Shown here one piece after another: positions 43,888 through 54,361 of a stretch of DNA of 64,000 bases. The translations under genes and the position numbers were made by a program. Source of the stretch: Ephydatia muelleri (taxonomy: Eukaryota > Porifera > Demospongiae > Spongillida > Spongillidae); NCBI GenBank assembly GCA_013339895.1, contig JABACO010000009.1:2601113-2665112 (forward strand). The letters run 5' to 3'. Below the pieces are notes generated by a model. That model saw only the letters and a list, made by a program, of their open reading frames with translations, was not told the origin of the DNA and did not search any database. Within the stretch, counting starts at the first letter, position 1. Each line of letters begins with the position of its first letter.

Positions 43888-45179
43888 TTTGTTCTTAGTA
43901 GCTTCAGTGTTTTGTGCACAATTTATAAATATTTTGAGTACAGAAATTGGTAGCCATGCACCGCGTGGAACCTAACTTCAGAATCCGAATGGCGTTGCAA
44001 CATGCTAGTGGAGCACCTTGTCGCTGGTTCAAATCACATATAATAAAAGTCTTTTACCATCAGGGATTTACCAAATTTGCATGTGAGCACGAGATGCTTG
44101 TACTGTCACTCGTGTTAACGTAGCAATGTATCTCTGCCGTCGCTCCATAGACCTTATTTTCGAATAAATTGGAATGCGTGACAATCATGTGGCGGTGGTA
44201 GTTTACATTGATATCCTGAAGAGAGAAAGCTGATTAGAAAATGCATAATCGAGAATATTATAGCAATGGCAGTTTTTTTTTTTAACTCTGGCAGGAGTAT
44301 GAAACCTGTGCTACATCAGTATAACGGATGTTGACAAATCAGTCATGTGTTGTAGTACTGGATGTAGATATAGTATCTTAGGTGGCACCTTTGAGGAAAT
44401 GATGTCATTTATTATCTTTACAGAAATTAGAAATCTAGTCATTTTATACATTTGTGACATGTATCTTGTGTAGTGGCAGAAACCATTTCTGTAGATCACT
44501 GGGTGTATACTGTAACCTGAGAGTCCGCAACACTTGATGCTCACATAGCAGGCCAGGATGCTGATTGTGTGGAAGACTACAAACTGCAATATTTAATTTT
44601 TGTCTACATACAAATCTCGTTTTCCACTCGGAGAATGAGAAGCCCGGCCTGCTGCTCTGGACCTGCATGCATATGGCTGTCACTTCTCCCCTTTATGGCG
44701 GGTGTGACAACTGGTTAAGCGACTCAGGCAGGCACGAAAGCATGCAGATAACGACCAGAAGTGTTCTCCATTGGGATAGTCGCGAATACCATATGCTGTC
44801 GATCTTATGGTGCTTGGGACAAAGCCAAGCAGTGTTTCTCACCTCTTGCATCACTCGTAATGCTGTCCACACATCAAGCAGCAAGTCAAATGCCACGTTT
44901 GATTTTTACGATAGACTGAACTTGGGCTAGCAATTGCCAGAGCAATCATGTCGTATATATATAGGCATTCGACCATCAGTGGAGACAATATATACTCTAC
45001 CCCACCATGTGTATATTTCTCGGTACGAAAGAACCGGCAAGCATGCATTCATGGAAGGAAGAAGAGCTGAGAACTGCCTGATGTTTACCTAATCGAGGTA
45101 ATATATTATCTACAGTATAGATCATGCGGGAGAACTAGAGCATTTTTGTTTACAAGATTTTGTGTTTTTGTTGTTGTTG
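43888..45179. other. Non-coding stretch
   Basis: No gene recognised. Near 44000-44040 GCTAGTGGAGC and GCTGGTTCAAATC resemble tRNA A and B boxes, a possible tRNA-derived SINE scrap. Confidence 0.35.
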
Positions 45180-45360
45180 ATATTCTAGAAGCCTGAGCTG
45201 AAATGTCAGCTATACAGTTTACGCACTGAGAATCAAAGTACCTATAATGGAGTTGCAAGGCTCAGAATTTTTAATTGGCCATACATTTCAACGCAAGGGT
45301 TACATTTCTATTCCGTGTACTATATAGATATCTATTTTCGCGGAAATGATCCCATGTATT
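45180..45360. repeat. Third, decayed copy of the receptor flank
   Basis: The run from TATTCTAGAAGCCTGA through AATTTTTAATTGGCCA, GGGTTACATTTCTATTCCG and TTTTCGCGGAAATGATCC matches 6180-6350 and 21570-21745 in the same orientation at perhaps 70% identity. Confidence 0.75.
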
Positions 45361-45695
45361 TTACTTGTGTCAATACTTCTCCCAACAAGGTATACATCAA
45401 AACTGCACGATATTCCTAAGCATGTGCTCCGAGCTGGGGGTGAGTATACATTCCTCTCGTGTGACATTTGAGGCAGATAAGCCATACCTTCTCGTACTCA
45501 TTTTACTGACGACCCCAAGTTCTAGACTTATATGGACATTTACACATGATTCTGGTGAGCCAAAGGCAAGAAGCTTCTCCAGTGGCTGGGTCCTACTCCC
45601 TCCAACTGAGCCAGCACCATGCGTAACATCAGGTTCTATGTCACTATAATTATAATGAATAACAGACCCAAAGTGAAAGGTTTTGGACAAGTGAT

Positions 45696-45711
45696 GGCTT
45701 TTATAAAAGCC
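45696..45711 (-). terminator. Histone H2B mRNA 3' stem-loop
   Basis: GGCTTTTATAAAAGCC, a 16-base perfect stem-loop about 37 bases after the H2B stop on the minus strand. It matches the replication-dependent histone 3' end signal bound by SLBP. Confidence 0.88.
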
Positions 45712-45747
45712 GGTAAAGAAGATGTGAACTGGAGAGGAGATGGCAGT

Positions 45748-46113
45748 TTACTTGCTGCTGGTGTACTTGGTCACAGCCTTGGTACCCTCACTGACCGCGT
45801 GCTTCGACAGCTCACCAGGTAGGTGGAGTCTCACGGCCGTCTGGACCTCCCGGCTGGTGATGGTGTGCTTCTTGTTGTAGTGAGCCAGACGAGACGCCTC
45901 GGTGGCAATCCTCTCGAAGATGTCATTGACAAACGAGTTCATGATGGACATGGCCTTGCTGGAGATGCCCGTATCAGGGTGGACCTGCTTCATCACCTTG
46001 TAGATGTAGATGGAGTAGCTCTCCTTGCGGAGCTTCTTCTTCTTGCCCTTCTCTCCGGGAACCTTGGGCTTGGCTGCCTTCTCTCCCTTCTTGCTAGCGA
46101 CCTTTCCTGGCAT
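45748..46113 (-). CDS. H2B: Histone H2B
   Basis: A 121-residue core histone. The ATG at 46113 is chosen ([15 protein letters not shown]); the longer upstream reading lies in the promoter. A Lys-rich tail (1-35) precedes the histone fold, with [39 protein letters not shown] and the C-terminal AVTKYTSSK containing the lysine ubiquitinated in transcription (equivalent to K120). It pairs with H2A in the nucleosome. It is intronless and divergently transcribed from H2A with 264 bases between the starts, the usual S-phase histone arrangement. The downstream stem-loop supports a replication-dependent, non-polyadenylated message. Confidence 0.99.
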   Translation of the reverse strand: MPGKVASKKGEKAAKPKVPGEKGKKKKLRKESYSIYIYKVMKQVHPDTGISSKAMSIMNSFVNDIFERIATEASRLAHYNKKHTITSREVQTAVRLHLPGELSKHAVSEGTKAVTKYTSSK

Positions 46114-46377
46114 TCTGTTCTGTTCGTTTCTGGTGAATGACACGTGAAAGAGGCGTTCCAATTTATAAGCAATTCAACTTCCGCTTGGCGCCGGATCACT
46201 TTTAGACTACCCAATGAAATAGCAACATTTATGTTAATTGACTGATCCGCTTAATCCTATTGGATGAATGTTTTATCCTAAGTGATCCTGCTAGCTTGTA
46301 CAAAAAGGGCGGGACACAGTGACCCAGTTATTGCTATTATTGTTGATCTCACGGTTGACTTGTATTAACAGATAAGA
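46114..46377. promoter_or_regulatory. Shared divergent H2A/H2B promoter
   Basis: 264 bases between the two start codons. For H2B, a TATA box reads GCTTATAAAT on the minus strand at 46161-46170. CCAAT boxes lie at 46211-46215 (plus) and 46259-46263 (minus). For H2A a weak TATA-like GTACAAAAAG lies at 46298-46307, followed by GGGCGGG. Paired CCAAT and TATA elements are standard for coordinated S-phase histone expression. Confidence 0.8.
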
Positions 46378-46785
46378 ATGACTGGACGTGGAAAAGGAGG
46401 CAAAGCCCGCGCTAAGGCCAAGAGCCGTTCTGCCCGCGCAGGACTGCAGTTCCCCGTTGGACGTGTTCACCGTCTTCTCCGTCAAGGGAACTACGCCGAG
46501 CGTATCGGGGCGGGAGCACCCGTGTACCTCGCCGCTGTGATGGAGTACCTTGCCGCCGAAATTCTGGAGCTGGCGGGAAATGCAGCCCGCGACAACAAGA
46601 AGCAGAGGATCAATCCCCGCCACCTTCAGCTGGCCATCAGGAACGACGAAGAACTGAACAAGCTGCTGGCAGGAGTGACCATCGCTCAGGGAGGTGTGCT
46701 GCCCAACATCCAGGCCACCCTCCTCCCCAAGAAGGCCGCAGCTGGTACTGCTCCCGCCAAGAAGTCACAGGGAGAAGACGCCTAA
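46378..46785 (+). CDS. H2A: Histone H2A
   Basis: 135 residues, intronless, start [18 protein letters not shown]. The fold carries [20 protein letters not shown], the docking and acidic-patch residues ([15 protein letters not shown], then NDEELNKLL) and [14 protein letters not shown]. The C-terminus is slightly long and ends SQGEDA, which is close to but not the SQE[hydrophobic] motif of H2A.X. The divergent pairing with H2B and the stem-loop at 46818 make it a replication-dependent gene. Confidence 0.99.
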   Translation: MTGRGKGGKARAKAKSRSARAGLQFPVGRVHRLLRQGNYAERIGAGAPVYLAAVMEYLAAEILELAGNAARDNKKQRINPRHLQLAIRNDEELNKLLAGVTIAQGGVLPNIQATLLPKKAAAGTAPAKKSQGEDA

Positions 46786-46817
46786 GCGTCTTTTTATTTC
46801 CTGTTGCTTTAAAAACT

Positions 46818-46833
46818 GGCTTTTTTTTAAGCC
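46818..46833 (+). terminator. Histone H2A mRNA 3' stem-loop
   Basis: GGCTTTTTTTTAAGCC, 33 bases after the stop, followed by ACCA and a purine-rich AGAGAAG that could be the U7 site. The top pair is T-T and not T-A, otherwise it fits the histone consensus. Confidence 0.85.
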
Positions 46834-46859
46834 ACCACTCTCACAGAGAAGTATTTGAC

Positions 46860-47374
46860 CTTCGCTTCTGTTGTGTATGCAGTATATGCCAATGGGACAC
46901 AAGAAGTTGACGACTTGTCGCTTTTAGATAATGGTTGGCATGCAGGTTTGCTCAAAATCATGACCATAAGTACTCTTATGAGCTGACACATGCTAGTGCC
47001 TTGTGGTCACCTCCAGCTTGGGTTATGTGACCATAACCTGTTGCCACCTGATCTCTTGAACCATGATTAGTCTATGTGAAGTCCAGATCATAGCCAGGGT
47101 AGCTTTATAACTTGTTCCAAAAGCTAATGGATAAAAAAACAAACTTTATTTTGTACAGAACAAATGTGGACCAGTAGCTCAAGAGTGATGTTGCATGTTA
47201 CATTGCTATATGTAACATGCATGAGAAAACTCAACAGTGCTTTTTTATGTGTATTTCATATTATAGTTAACCAGTGAATTGTTATTACAACAAAAGCAGT
47301 GTTCATAGATATGCTTGCATGTTGTTGCGAATGGATTAATGAGCATTGACAATATGAGTAGTATGATGTGATGC
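46860..47374. other. Non-coding stretch after H2A
   Basis: No gene recognised. Confidence 0.4.
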
Positions 47375-47443
47375 TACTTTTCACGTAGCGGTGATGTAAT
47401 CCATCCGCTGCTGTGAAAATCTGGGTCTGGGTACGAGACTAGA
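47375..47443. repeat. Short dispersed repeat ending in GGGTCTGGGTACGAGACTAG
   Basis: Similar to 49600-49663 (TAGCNGYGATG...GGGTCTGGGTNCGAGACTA). The CTAGTCTCGTACCCAGACCC end is a frequent terminal repeat of small marine-invertebrate transposons. Confidence 0.55.
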
Positions 47444-47462
47444 TTACACCTAGCTACTGCAC

Positions 47463-48294
47463 TAAGGCTTTAACGGATCGGATCCGAATTCGGATATCCT
47501 ATTCGAAAGGCCACGGATCGGATTCAGTTTCGTTATATTAATCATTCAGATTGATGTTCCAATGTCGGAACAGATTCGGATTATAGCCCCATCGGAGCAT
47601 ATCTGAATATCCGGTGGTCTGGGACCGAGGGAAAGCAGCCTTCGATTCCACAGTGCACGTGCGTTTTGTATTTTTGGCAAAAGGCGGTTGACTGTGTGTG
47701 AAATAAACGTGGCTTTTTTCCCCCCTTTTTTGCGCTTAATGCTTTTTCTATTTTTTTTCTACCGCCCTCTTCCGATTTGGGCATTTCCCCCTTGCTCGCT
47801 TTATATATGGGGTGTGCGTATTCTTTTACACGTAGGTTTGAGATAGGTTAGCTAGAAACATTAATCCAACCAAGTTTGTCACATTTAGGGGTCGTCATAA
47901 TGTTTTATAATGTAATTTTATAATATTGTGCAAGGATAGTCAAGTTACAAGTAAATAAACTAAATATTCTCTTTGAGAAATAAAGTAGGATGTAGGATTG
48001 GTCTGGGTGGTGTAAAAACAAAACACTGGATTTGGTATAAGACCACATGCAACGAAAACTGTCCTACAATTTAGCAGAACGGTCTTCATTGCATGCGCTT
48101 GATTGAAAACCACGCCCATGGATCCAATCCTACATAGGACCCACTACCGTGGGTGTAGAGTATAAATATCCATTGGCCGTTAACTTCAGATTCAGATCAT
48201 GTGCCCTGGATCCGTCTGCTAAATCGGATTATCTCAGATATACACCTTAACTAAACAGATCAGATCAGATTGTAATGCAGAGTGATCTGATCTC
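47463..48294. mobile_element. hAT-like non-autonomous element, copy A
   Basis: Begins TAAGGCTTTAACGGATCGGA as does copy B and shares CTATCCGAAAGG-like, GGCAAAAGGCGGTTGAC, CGCCCTCTTCC and CCTACATAGGACCCACTACC segments with it. The right end stops at GATCTGATCT without the final TTAAAGCTTTA present in B, so it is slightly cut. No transposase is encoded. The middle (47834-48050) differs from B. Confidence 0.85.
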
Positions 48295-49599
48295 ATATGG
48301 AGAAATGAGCGGTCACCAAAGTTGTAAAAGTTACATTTTTTATGTTTCTGAGATTCCATCACATGATTTCTGTTGTGCATATTTAGAAAGACATAATATG
48401 ATTTATTTATTTTGTGAATTATCCGTGATCTGTTTTTATAAAATATTCAAGAATACGGGCTATTTATTATGTACAGCAAAACCTGTACTTCATAATTATT
48501 AACTAGTCCAAGATGATACTTCACTTGGGGCAACGAAATTTTGTTGCTCAGTATCCTCTGTCTTAGATTCTAATAATAAAGTACCCCCTTTTAATTGAAA
48601 GTTTGGTTCCTGGAGGCAAAATAGTGATTTCCGTAGACAAGTACATAAAATGCATTTTTTGTGACAGTATTCCACCAGCTATAAATCTTGGCTGTTATTT
48701 TTTTTTTCATATACAAGGTCAGTTACTATAGTACGTATTACACTCTGTGTGTACCAATTACGATTGCGTTTATGCATGTTATTCATATTTCATTTTTCAA
48801 TACTTTGCAACGCGCTGGATTTTCAAATTGAATTCGATCACCTGCTGCAAAATTAACACTTGAGCCCAAATTACCTTCCTTGTATAATTTACACGGACCC
48901 GGAACACAGAATTTAATGGTTTTTATATACTATAACAGTAGAAATTCCAAAGGCACTAGCACAACATGTATATCTTCAGACCCACAGGTTCATTTTGAAG
49001 CTTCCATTAGTAAATTCAGTGGTGACTATCTGACTGCAAGATGTCTGTACTATAGACATTACAGCTGCCATGGCTGTTATCATCTGACAAGATCCTTGAT
49101 GATAGCTCTATATGTGCATTGCAGCTGTCATGACATGGCGACATTTCTGAGATAAAAAAGCCAGCTATATCACTGAGCAAGACAACACTTGTGCAGCAAT
49201 CTACAAAGAAGAGCTAGATCTGATGCAATCTCATGAAGCCCATGAGTTTATTCAAAACCTTCTGCCCTTAACTCAAGCACCTGCACAACACAGACCAAAA
49301 AATTTGCCGATTAACAGCACTTCTTGCACAAGTGTACTGCTTTGTCGCGTCTTTTTTAGCTGCCCCAGACTCACATGTTAAATCAGCTAATAAATTAAAG
49401 CAGCGCAAAATTCCAACGATAAGCAAGAATGTCGTTTTCTGTCCTTGGAATCTAGACTGGGTGTTGTGTCTCATAGGCATTGAATTGACATAGTATGCGG
49501 CTATGACGTAATATGAACACCTTAGACATCAGGTTGTTACATAACATCTACTGCCCTCAGAACAACTTTGGATAGGCATTTTACCAGACCCGTCTTCCG
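48295..49599. other. Non-coding stretch
   Basis: AT-rich. A plus-strand segment around 49150-49300 could be an old coding scrap (AAIYKEELDLMQSHEAHEF), not recognised. Confidence 0.35.
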
Positions 49600-49663
49600 C
49601 GTAGCTGCGATGGTATCCATCAGTATTAGCTGCGAAAAGTTGGGTCTGGGTCCGAGACTACAT
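49600..49663. repeat. Short dispersed repeat, second copy
   Basis: Partner of 47375-47443, same orientation. Confidence 0.5.
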
Positions 49664-49734
49664 GCGTATTTAACCTGTTGTAATAGTGGTGTGCACCCAA
49701 TGCTATCAACAGTATAGTTTATAGAATGCGCGTG

Positions 49735-50470
49735 TGTGTGTTTGTTTGTGAAGATTAATAGTATGCCTTTTCTAGTCTTTACTAAATTCAATCATCACAA
49801 ATCCCGTTTACAGCATATGAGAACACCCTCCCTCCCTTCCTAGTTCCCTTTTATCTTGCCCTCCCTTCCTCCCATTCTCCTTGCCCTCCCTTTCTCCATA
49901 TCTCCATCAATCACTCCCCTGCCTCTTTCCCTCCCTCCCTCCCAACAGTATGTTATTTTAGATTAATACTGCATGCGTTTATCTCTAGTGTTTAAAGTAC
50001 ATAAAAAATATACTGTAAGCGTCCTGTTTAGCGCAAACAAAAACACCCTCCCTACCTTCTCCCTTCCTCTCTTTCTCCTTGTCCTCCCTTCCTTCCCCTC
50101 ACTCCCTCTTCCTCCCTCCCCAATATACTATTTTAGAATGTGTGTGCTTGTGAAAATTAATGGTGAGTCTTTACAGTAATTAAGGAATAAATTCAATCGT
50201 CAGTGTCCTGTTTAAGGCAGACAAAAACACACTCCTTTCTCGCTTTCTCTCTTCTCCTTGCCCTATCTTCCCTCCCTCCCCCTCCCTCCCTTCCTTCCTC
50301 CGTCCCCCTCACCCTTCCTTCCCTTCCAATAGTATACTATTTTAGAGTGTCTGTGTATTTGTAAAGATTAATAGTGTGTATTTCTCTAGTATTTACAGTA
50401 CATAAAACAAAATGGGCCAGAATTTATTCAATGGTCAGCGTCCTGTTGAATGCAAACAAAACACCCTCCT
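49735..50470. repeat. Four degenerate tandem units of about 190 bases with pyrimidine tracts
   Basis: Each unit has GTGAAGATTAATAGT-like, TCTAGTATTTACAGTACATAA-like and GCGTCCTGTTTA..GCAAACAAAAACACCCTCC segments, then a CCTCCCTTCC tract and TATACTATTTTAGA. Units begin near 49738, 49955, 50135 and 50340. The function is unknown. Confidence 0.75.
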
Positions 50471-50504
50471 CTGGTCATTGGAGACAGGTCGGCACTGCTT
50501 CCAG

Positions 50505-50787
50505 ACCATTATTCCATTTCAGGCTCAATTTCATTCCCTCTATCAAAACGTGGCAGCATCAGTGATACTGAGAGGGACCTTTCGCTCTTCCAGCACGCCT
50601 TGGGGGTCTGGTGGTCTTGCCCTACCTAACCCCACTGTATCAGCTTCTTTTGAATACTCCTCATCAGTAAACATCACAGCCCCTCTCGTCTCCAGTATAT
50701 TGTTACAGTGCATGGACCTTCCTCCCTCCACCTTTGTTGATCAACAACAGGCCAAGGCAAAGGTCCACTCGTGAGACTCATCTGAAC
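50505..50787 (+). mobile_element. LINE C-terminal fragment, left part
   Basis: Decayed LINE ORF2 tail: LGGLALPNP-type motif (about 50605-50635: GGLALPNPTVSASFEYSSS), then PLVSSIL and DQQQAKAKVH near 50770. It is interrupted at 50788 by the hAT-like element and continues at 51902. Confidence 0.7.
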
Positions 50788-51901
50788 TAAGGCTTTAACG
50801 GATCGGATCCGAATTTGGATATCCTATCCGAAAGGCCAACGGATCGGATTCAGTTTCGTTACATTAATCATTCAGATTGATGTTCCAAAGTCGGAACAGA
50901 TTCAGATTATAGCCCATCGGATCCTAACACGCATATCTGAATATCCGGTGGTCCGGGACCGAGGCATTTTTTTTCCAGTCGGCATGCGTTTTGTATTTTT
51001 GGCAAAAGGCGGTTGACGATGTGTGAAAAACATAAGCTTTTATTTCTTCCCTTTTTTGTACTCAATGATTTTTCTATTTTAATTTTACCGCCCTCTTCCA
51101 ATTTGGGCATTTCCCCTTGTTCGCTTTATGTATGGGGTATGCGTCAGTCTGGTGTGCGTTTATTTTTGTTCTTTTACAAGTGTTATAACTGTACCAATCA
51201 CAGTTAAATTCTGCTCATTCGTGCTTCACACTCATTATATAATACACCCTATGATGTAACACCTGTTGTGCGCATGTGCGTGTGACTGATAAATAATAAT
51301 CAAGTTATAACACTTTCCCCCTCTTTGAAAGAAGTGGTTTCACCAGTAGCGGTAACCACCATAAAAGGCCGATCGCGCTTAGGGTACCGTGACGTCTGAT
51401 CAATTGAGGCAGCCGCTTGTCTCTGATCGGCAACATCTGTTCTGCAAGACTAGTTCCACCTCTAAGCTTCTTGTCTTACGGATTCCCGACTTGCCACATT
51501 TGCATCTTCATCTGGCGGCCTCTGTTCAATCTCCACAGCTATTCCCTGATTTCTGGTTCCCCCTCTGGTTCATCGTACTCAGTCCGTCCAGCTCGTCACA
51601 CCAGAATACGCGTCGGGCGAAACCATACGCCTTATGCTACGAAAACTGTCCTACAATTTAGCAGAATGGTTTTCATTGCATGCGCTTGATCGAAAACCAC
51701 GCCCATGGAGCCAATCCTACATAGGACCCACTACCGTGGGTCCAGATAGTCAGATATCCAATGGCCGTTACCATCAGATTCAGATCATGTACTCTGGATC
51801 CGTCTGCTAAATCAGATCAGATTCAGATTCACGCCTTAACGAAACAGATCAGATCAGATTATAATGCCGAATCTGATCTGATCTGATCTGTTAAAGCTTT
51901 A
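50788..51901. mobile_element. hAT-like non-autonomous element, copy B
   Basis: 1,114 bases with terminal inverted repeats TAAGGCTTTAAC...GTTAAAGCTTTA followed inwards by GATCNGATC repeats. It is flanked by an 8-base duplication with one mismatch (ATCTGAAC 50780-50787, CTCTGAAC 51902-51909). An 8-base target site fits hAT. It has no transposase. It contains an LTR-element piece at 51181-51640. Confidence 0.88.
51181..51640 (-). mobile_element. LTR-retrotransposon 3' piece inside the hAT-like element
   Basis: A 132-base LTR (51181-51312) with inverted ends TGTTATAAC...GTTATAACA, adjoining a purine-tract complement (CTTTCCCCCTCTTTG) and about 330 bases of internal 3' sequence. It is a broken fossil, likely Gypsy by comparison with the other short-LTR elements here. 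Confidence 0.7.
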
Positions 51902-52086
51902 CTCTGAACTTGTGCGACTCAAAGCTATCCTGCCTCCTGCCCATGTGAGATCTATGGTTTCAATACTGAAAAAGGTGCCTCATCTTGGCTTTCAGTCCTG
52001 CCGATCAGTGATCATGGTTTTGCAATCCACAAGGGTGCTTTCCATGATGCCATGTGTCTTCGCTACTTGGCAACCACCAAACCTAC
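51902..52086 (+). mobile_element. LINE C-terminal fragment, right part
   Basis: Continues 50505-50787: ASSWLSVLPISDHGFAIHKG (about 51968-52030) then AFHDAMCLRYL, a signature of sponge/coral LINE tails. It is cut at 52087 by a Gypsy LTR. Confidence 0.75.
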
Positions 52087-52229
52087 TGTAGTGTCCCGCA
52101 CCACAAATTTGGGTTCACAAATATGTTAAATCACCAACGAGGAAAAACAACAGAACACTCTGCACATGCGCGGTTCATACTAGTTCCCAGACCTACATAT
52201 ACAAACATATATATACCAAATACACTACA
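52087..52229 (-). repeat. LTR of Gypsy element B
   Basis: 143 bases, TGTAGTGT...ACACTACA ends. The partner LTR is outside the window. Confidence 0.85.
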
Positions 52230-53654
52230 CCTCCTCCCCACATAGAATCAAAGTCTCTCTGGTGGACGTCGAATCCTTGTCGGATAACGCCGCTGTGGTG
52301 TATGATCTTGCTGTGTATTTGAAGCTGGCTGTACAGTAGCTGACGGCTGTGGGGTACAATTTTCCATGGTTGTCTGTGGGGACATTGGGGTTTGATCTAG
52401 AGGTTTCTCAGGTAGCACTGTGGGTTGACTAAGTGGATAACTTGCAGTCACCTCCGGTGGCCGAACCTCCTGTGCTGGGGTGGGGAGTAGTGGTTCACAT
52501 AAGGTACTACTATTAGGTGTGCTCTGGAGCGGTCGAAACTCTACTATAGGTGCACTTGAGGTGGTACTTCCAGGATTAGTTAGAGTTGACCCAGCGATCG
52601 GCTTGATGTGATCAATATGTCTTTTCCACAACACATCGTCCCGTATTTGAACCACATAAGAGGTAGGGCCACTCCTCTCCACCACCAATCCACGCTCCCA
52701 CCTTTTGTTCCTTGGATCAAAAACCAGCACCTGTTCTCCCACCATACATTCTCTGAACTTAGCATGAGCATCGCGATAGTCCTTCTGCTGAGTCTGATGA
52801 TCAAAGACCTTTTTTTCCACACTTGGTCTCAACAAATCTAGCAAGGATCGCAATTTCCTTCCCAGGAACAATGTACTTGGTGCTTCATTAGTAGTGGTAT
52901 GGGGTGTATTGCGATAGGACAAAAGAAAACTATTCAACCGTTGGGAGAGGTTAGCTGGTGTCACCTTATTAACCTTCATAGCGGTTTTGAATGTCTGGAC
53001 AAATCTCTCTGCTATGCCATTAGATGAAGGATGGTACGGGGCGCACCGAATATGCTTGACTCCATTCTGCTTCAGGAATATTGCAAATTCATCGGCCACA
53101 AATTGTGGACCATTGTCACTCACCACTTGTTCTGGAATGCCATATGTTCCAAACAATTGCCTCATAGCCTCAATGGTCTTCACGGCTGTAGTGGACGACA
53201 TGGGTATCACCTCCGGCCATTTCGAATGGGCATCCACAACCACAAGAAACATCTTGTTCAGGAAAGGTGGATACGCCTCCAAGGACGAGTTGGCCAAATC
53301 CAAGGGTGTAATGGCGCAACACTAGGTGTATGTTTGTGAGACTGACACTCTAGACATCCCCCCTACTAGATCTTCCAATTCCTTATCTAATCCTGGCCAC
53401 CACACATGGCCCCGAGCCAGCAACTTCATCCTCACCACCCCTGGATGGTCATTATGCAACTCTGCCTTAACCTTAGGTTGTAACAAAGAAGGTATGATAA
53501 CCCTGATTCCCCAAAATAGACAATCACATTCCACTGACAATTCATTTCGTCTGATCCAGTAAGCTTTTAACTCGTCTGGTACTACTGGAGGCCAGCTGTT
53601 CCGAGTATAGTGCAACACCTTACTCAAAATCGGGTCCCGCAATGTATTGTTTTG
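52087..53654 (-). mobile_element. Ty3/Gypsy element B, 3' part
   Basis: Has a 143-base LTR (52087-52229) with 8-base inverted ends TGTAGTGT...ACACTACA, a purine tract (complement at 52230-52240), and pol sequence on the minus strand: the integrase core (about 52600-53300), tail, and the integrase zinc-finger region (about 53340-53640). The element is interrupted at 53655 by the 10.2-kb TIR unit and reappears at 63896. It is a broken fossil with at least two visible breaks including that insertion. Its 5' part lies beyond the window. Confidence 0.9.
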
Positions 53655-53677
53655 CTCAGGGCAGTTAAGGCGTGGGT
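53655..53677 (+). repeat. Left terminal inverted repeat of the 10.24-kb unit
   Basis: 23 bases, one mismatch (base 18) against the reverse complement of 63873-63895. Confidence 0.88.
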
Positions 53678-53977
53678 AAAATTATTTCCAGCTTAATTGT
53701 ATTCATTGTTACGTTTGATCACGTGACGTATCTTGTTGTGCGGCCAAAACTTATAAAAATTGCTTGCATCACTCGTTTCGAAGTATGTATACACGTTCAG
53801 AATCACACATAATACGCGTACGCGTGCGTTTGAGATCCACATGATATTGAACGTAGATGTAAACTCGTATGAAGTACCCGCATGATTTTATGAATGCGGA
53901 GAACGCGGAGTACTTTGCATGTGTTAATTGAGCGTGGGTTAACATAATTGTATTGGTCAAAAATACTTTATGAGTCG

Positions 53978-54005
53978 GACCATAGATAGTATACTATCTA
54001 TGGTC
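53978..54005. repeat. 28-base perfect palindrome
   Basis: GACCATAGATAGTA followed by its exact reverse complement, with no loop. It lies inside the 10.24-kb unit between the left TIR and the satellite. Confidence 0.9.
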
Positions 54006-54361
54006 GGACAGGACTACCGTTCCGTGCTTCGGTCCGGCCAAAAGAGCCAATTCCGGTCAGCAGACTACGATAAATACAGCTGTTAATATGTGACGAGCAC
54101 GTGAGTTAACTTTTGAAAAGATCCAAGCGTGATGAAACATATTGGCGGATAGCGATGCTAGCAGCTTACACGTTGGTGCGTGTTGATCAGCACTACTCAA
54201 TCTTGTGAGTAAATCTGAAGGTTCGGTGAGCTTCCACGCAAAAAATTATGTATGCATGGAATGAAACGCGTGTGTAGGCCTATTGATGTGTGGGCTAACT
54301 GCATGTGTTTGTATGTTGCTCATGTACGCATCTTTTAGTACAGAAGCTAATCAATCATGTC

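Noticed and set aside
43142-43919. Frames with MHRYTINAIDILFSPLHTT on both strands
   Set aside because: Same peptide from each arm of palindrome F4, a consequence of symmetry.
45823-46140. 105-codon plus-strand frame opposite H2B
   Set aside because: Antisense shadow of a conserved histone gene.
47581-51110. Two similar 67-codon frames (MPKSEEGGRKKIEKALS and MPKLEEGGKIKIEKSLS)
   Set aside because: They are the same non-coding segment of the two hAT-like element copies; no start context or extension.
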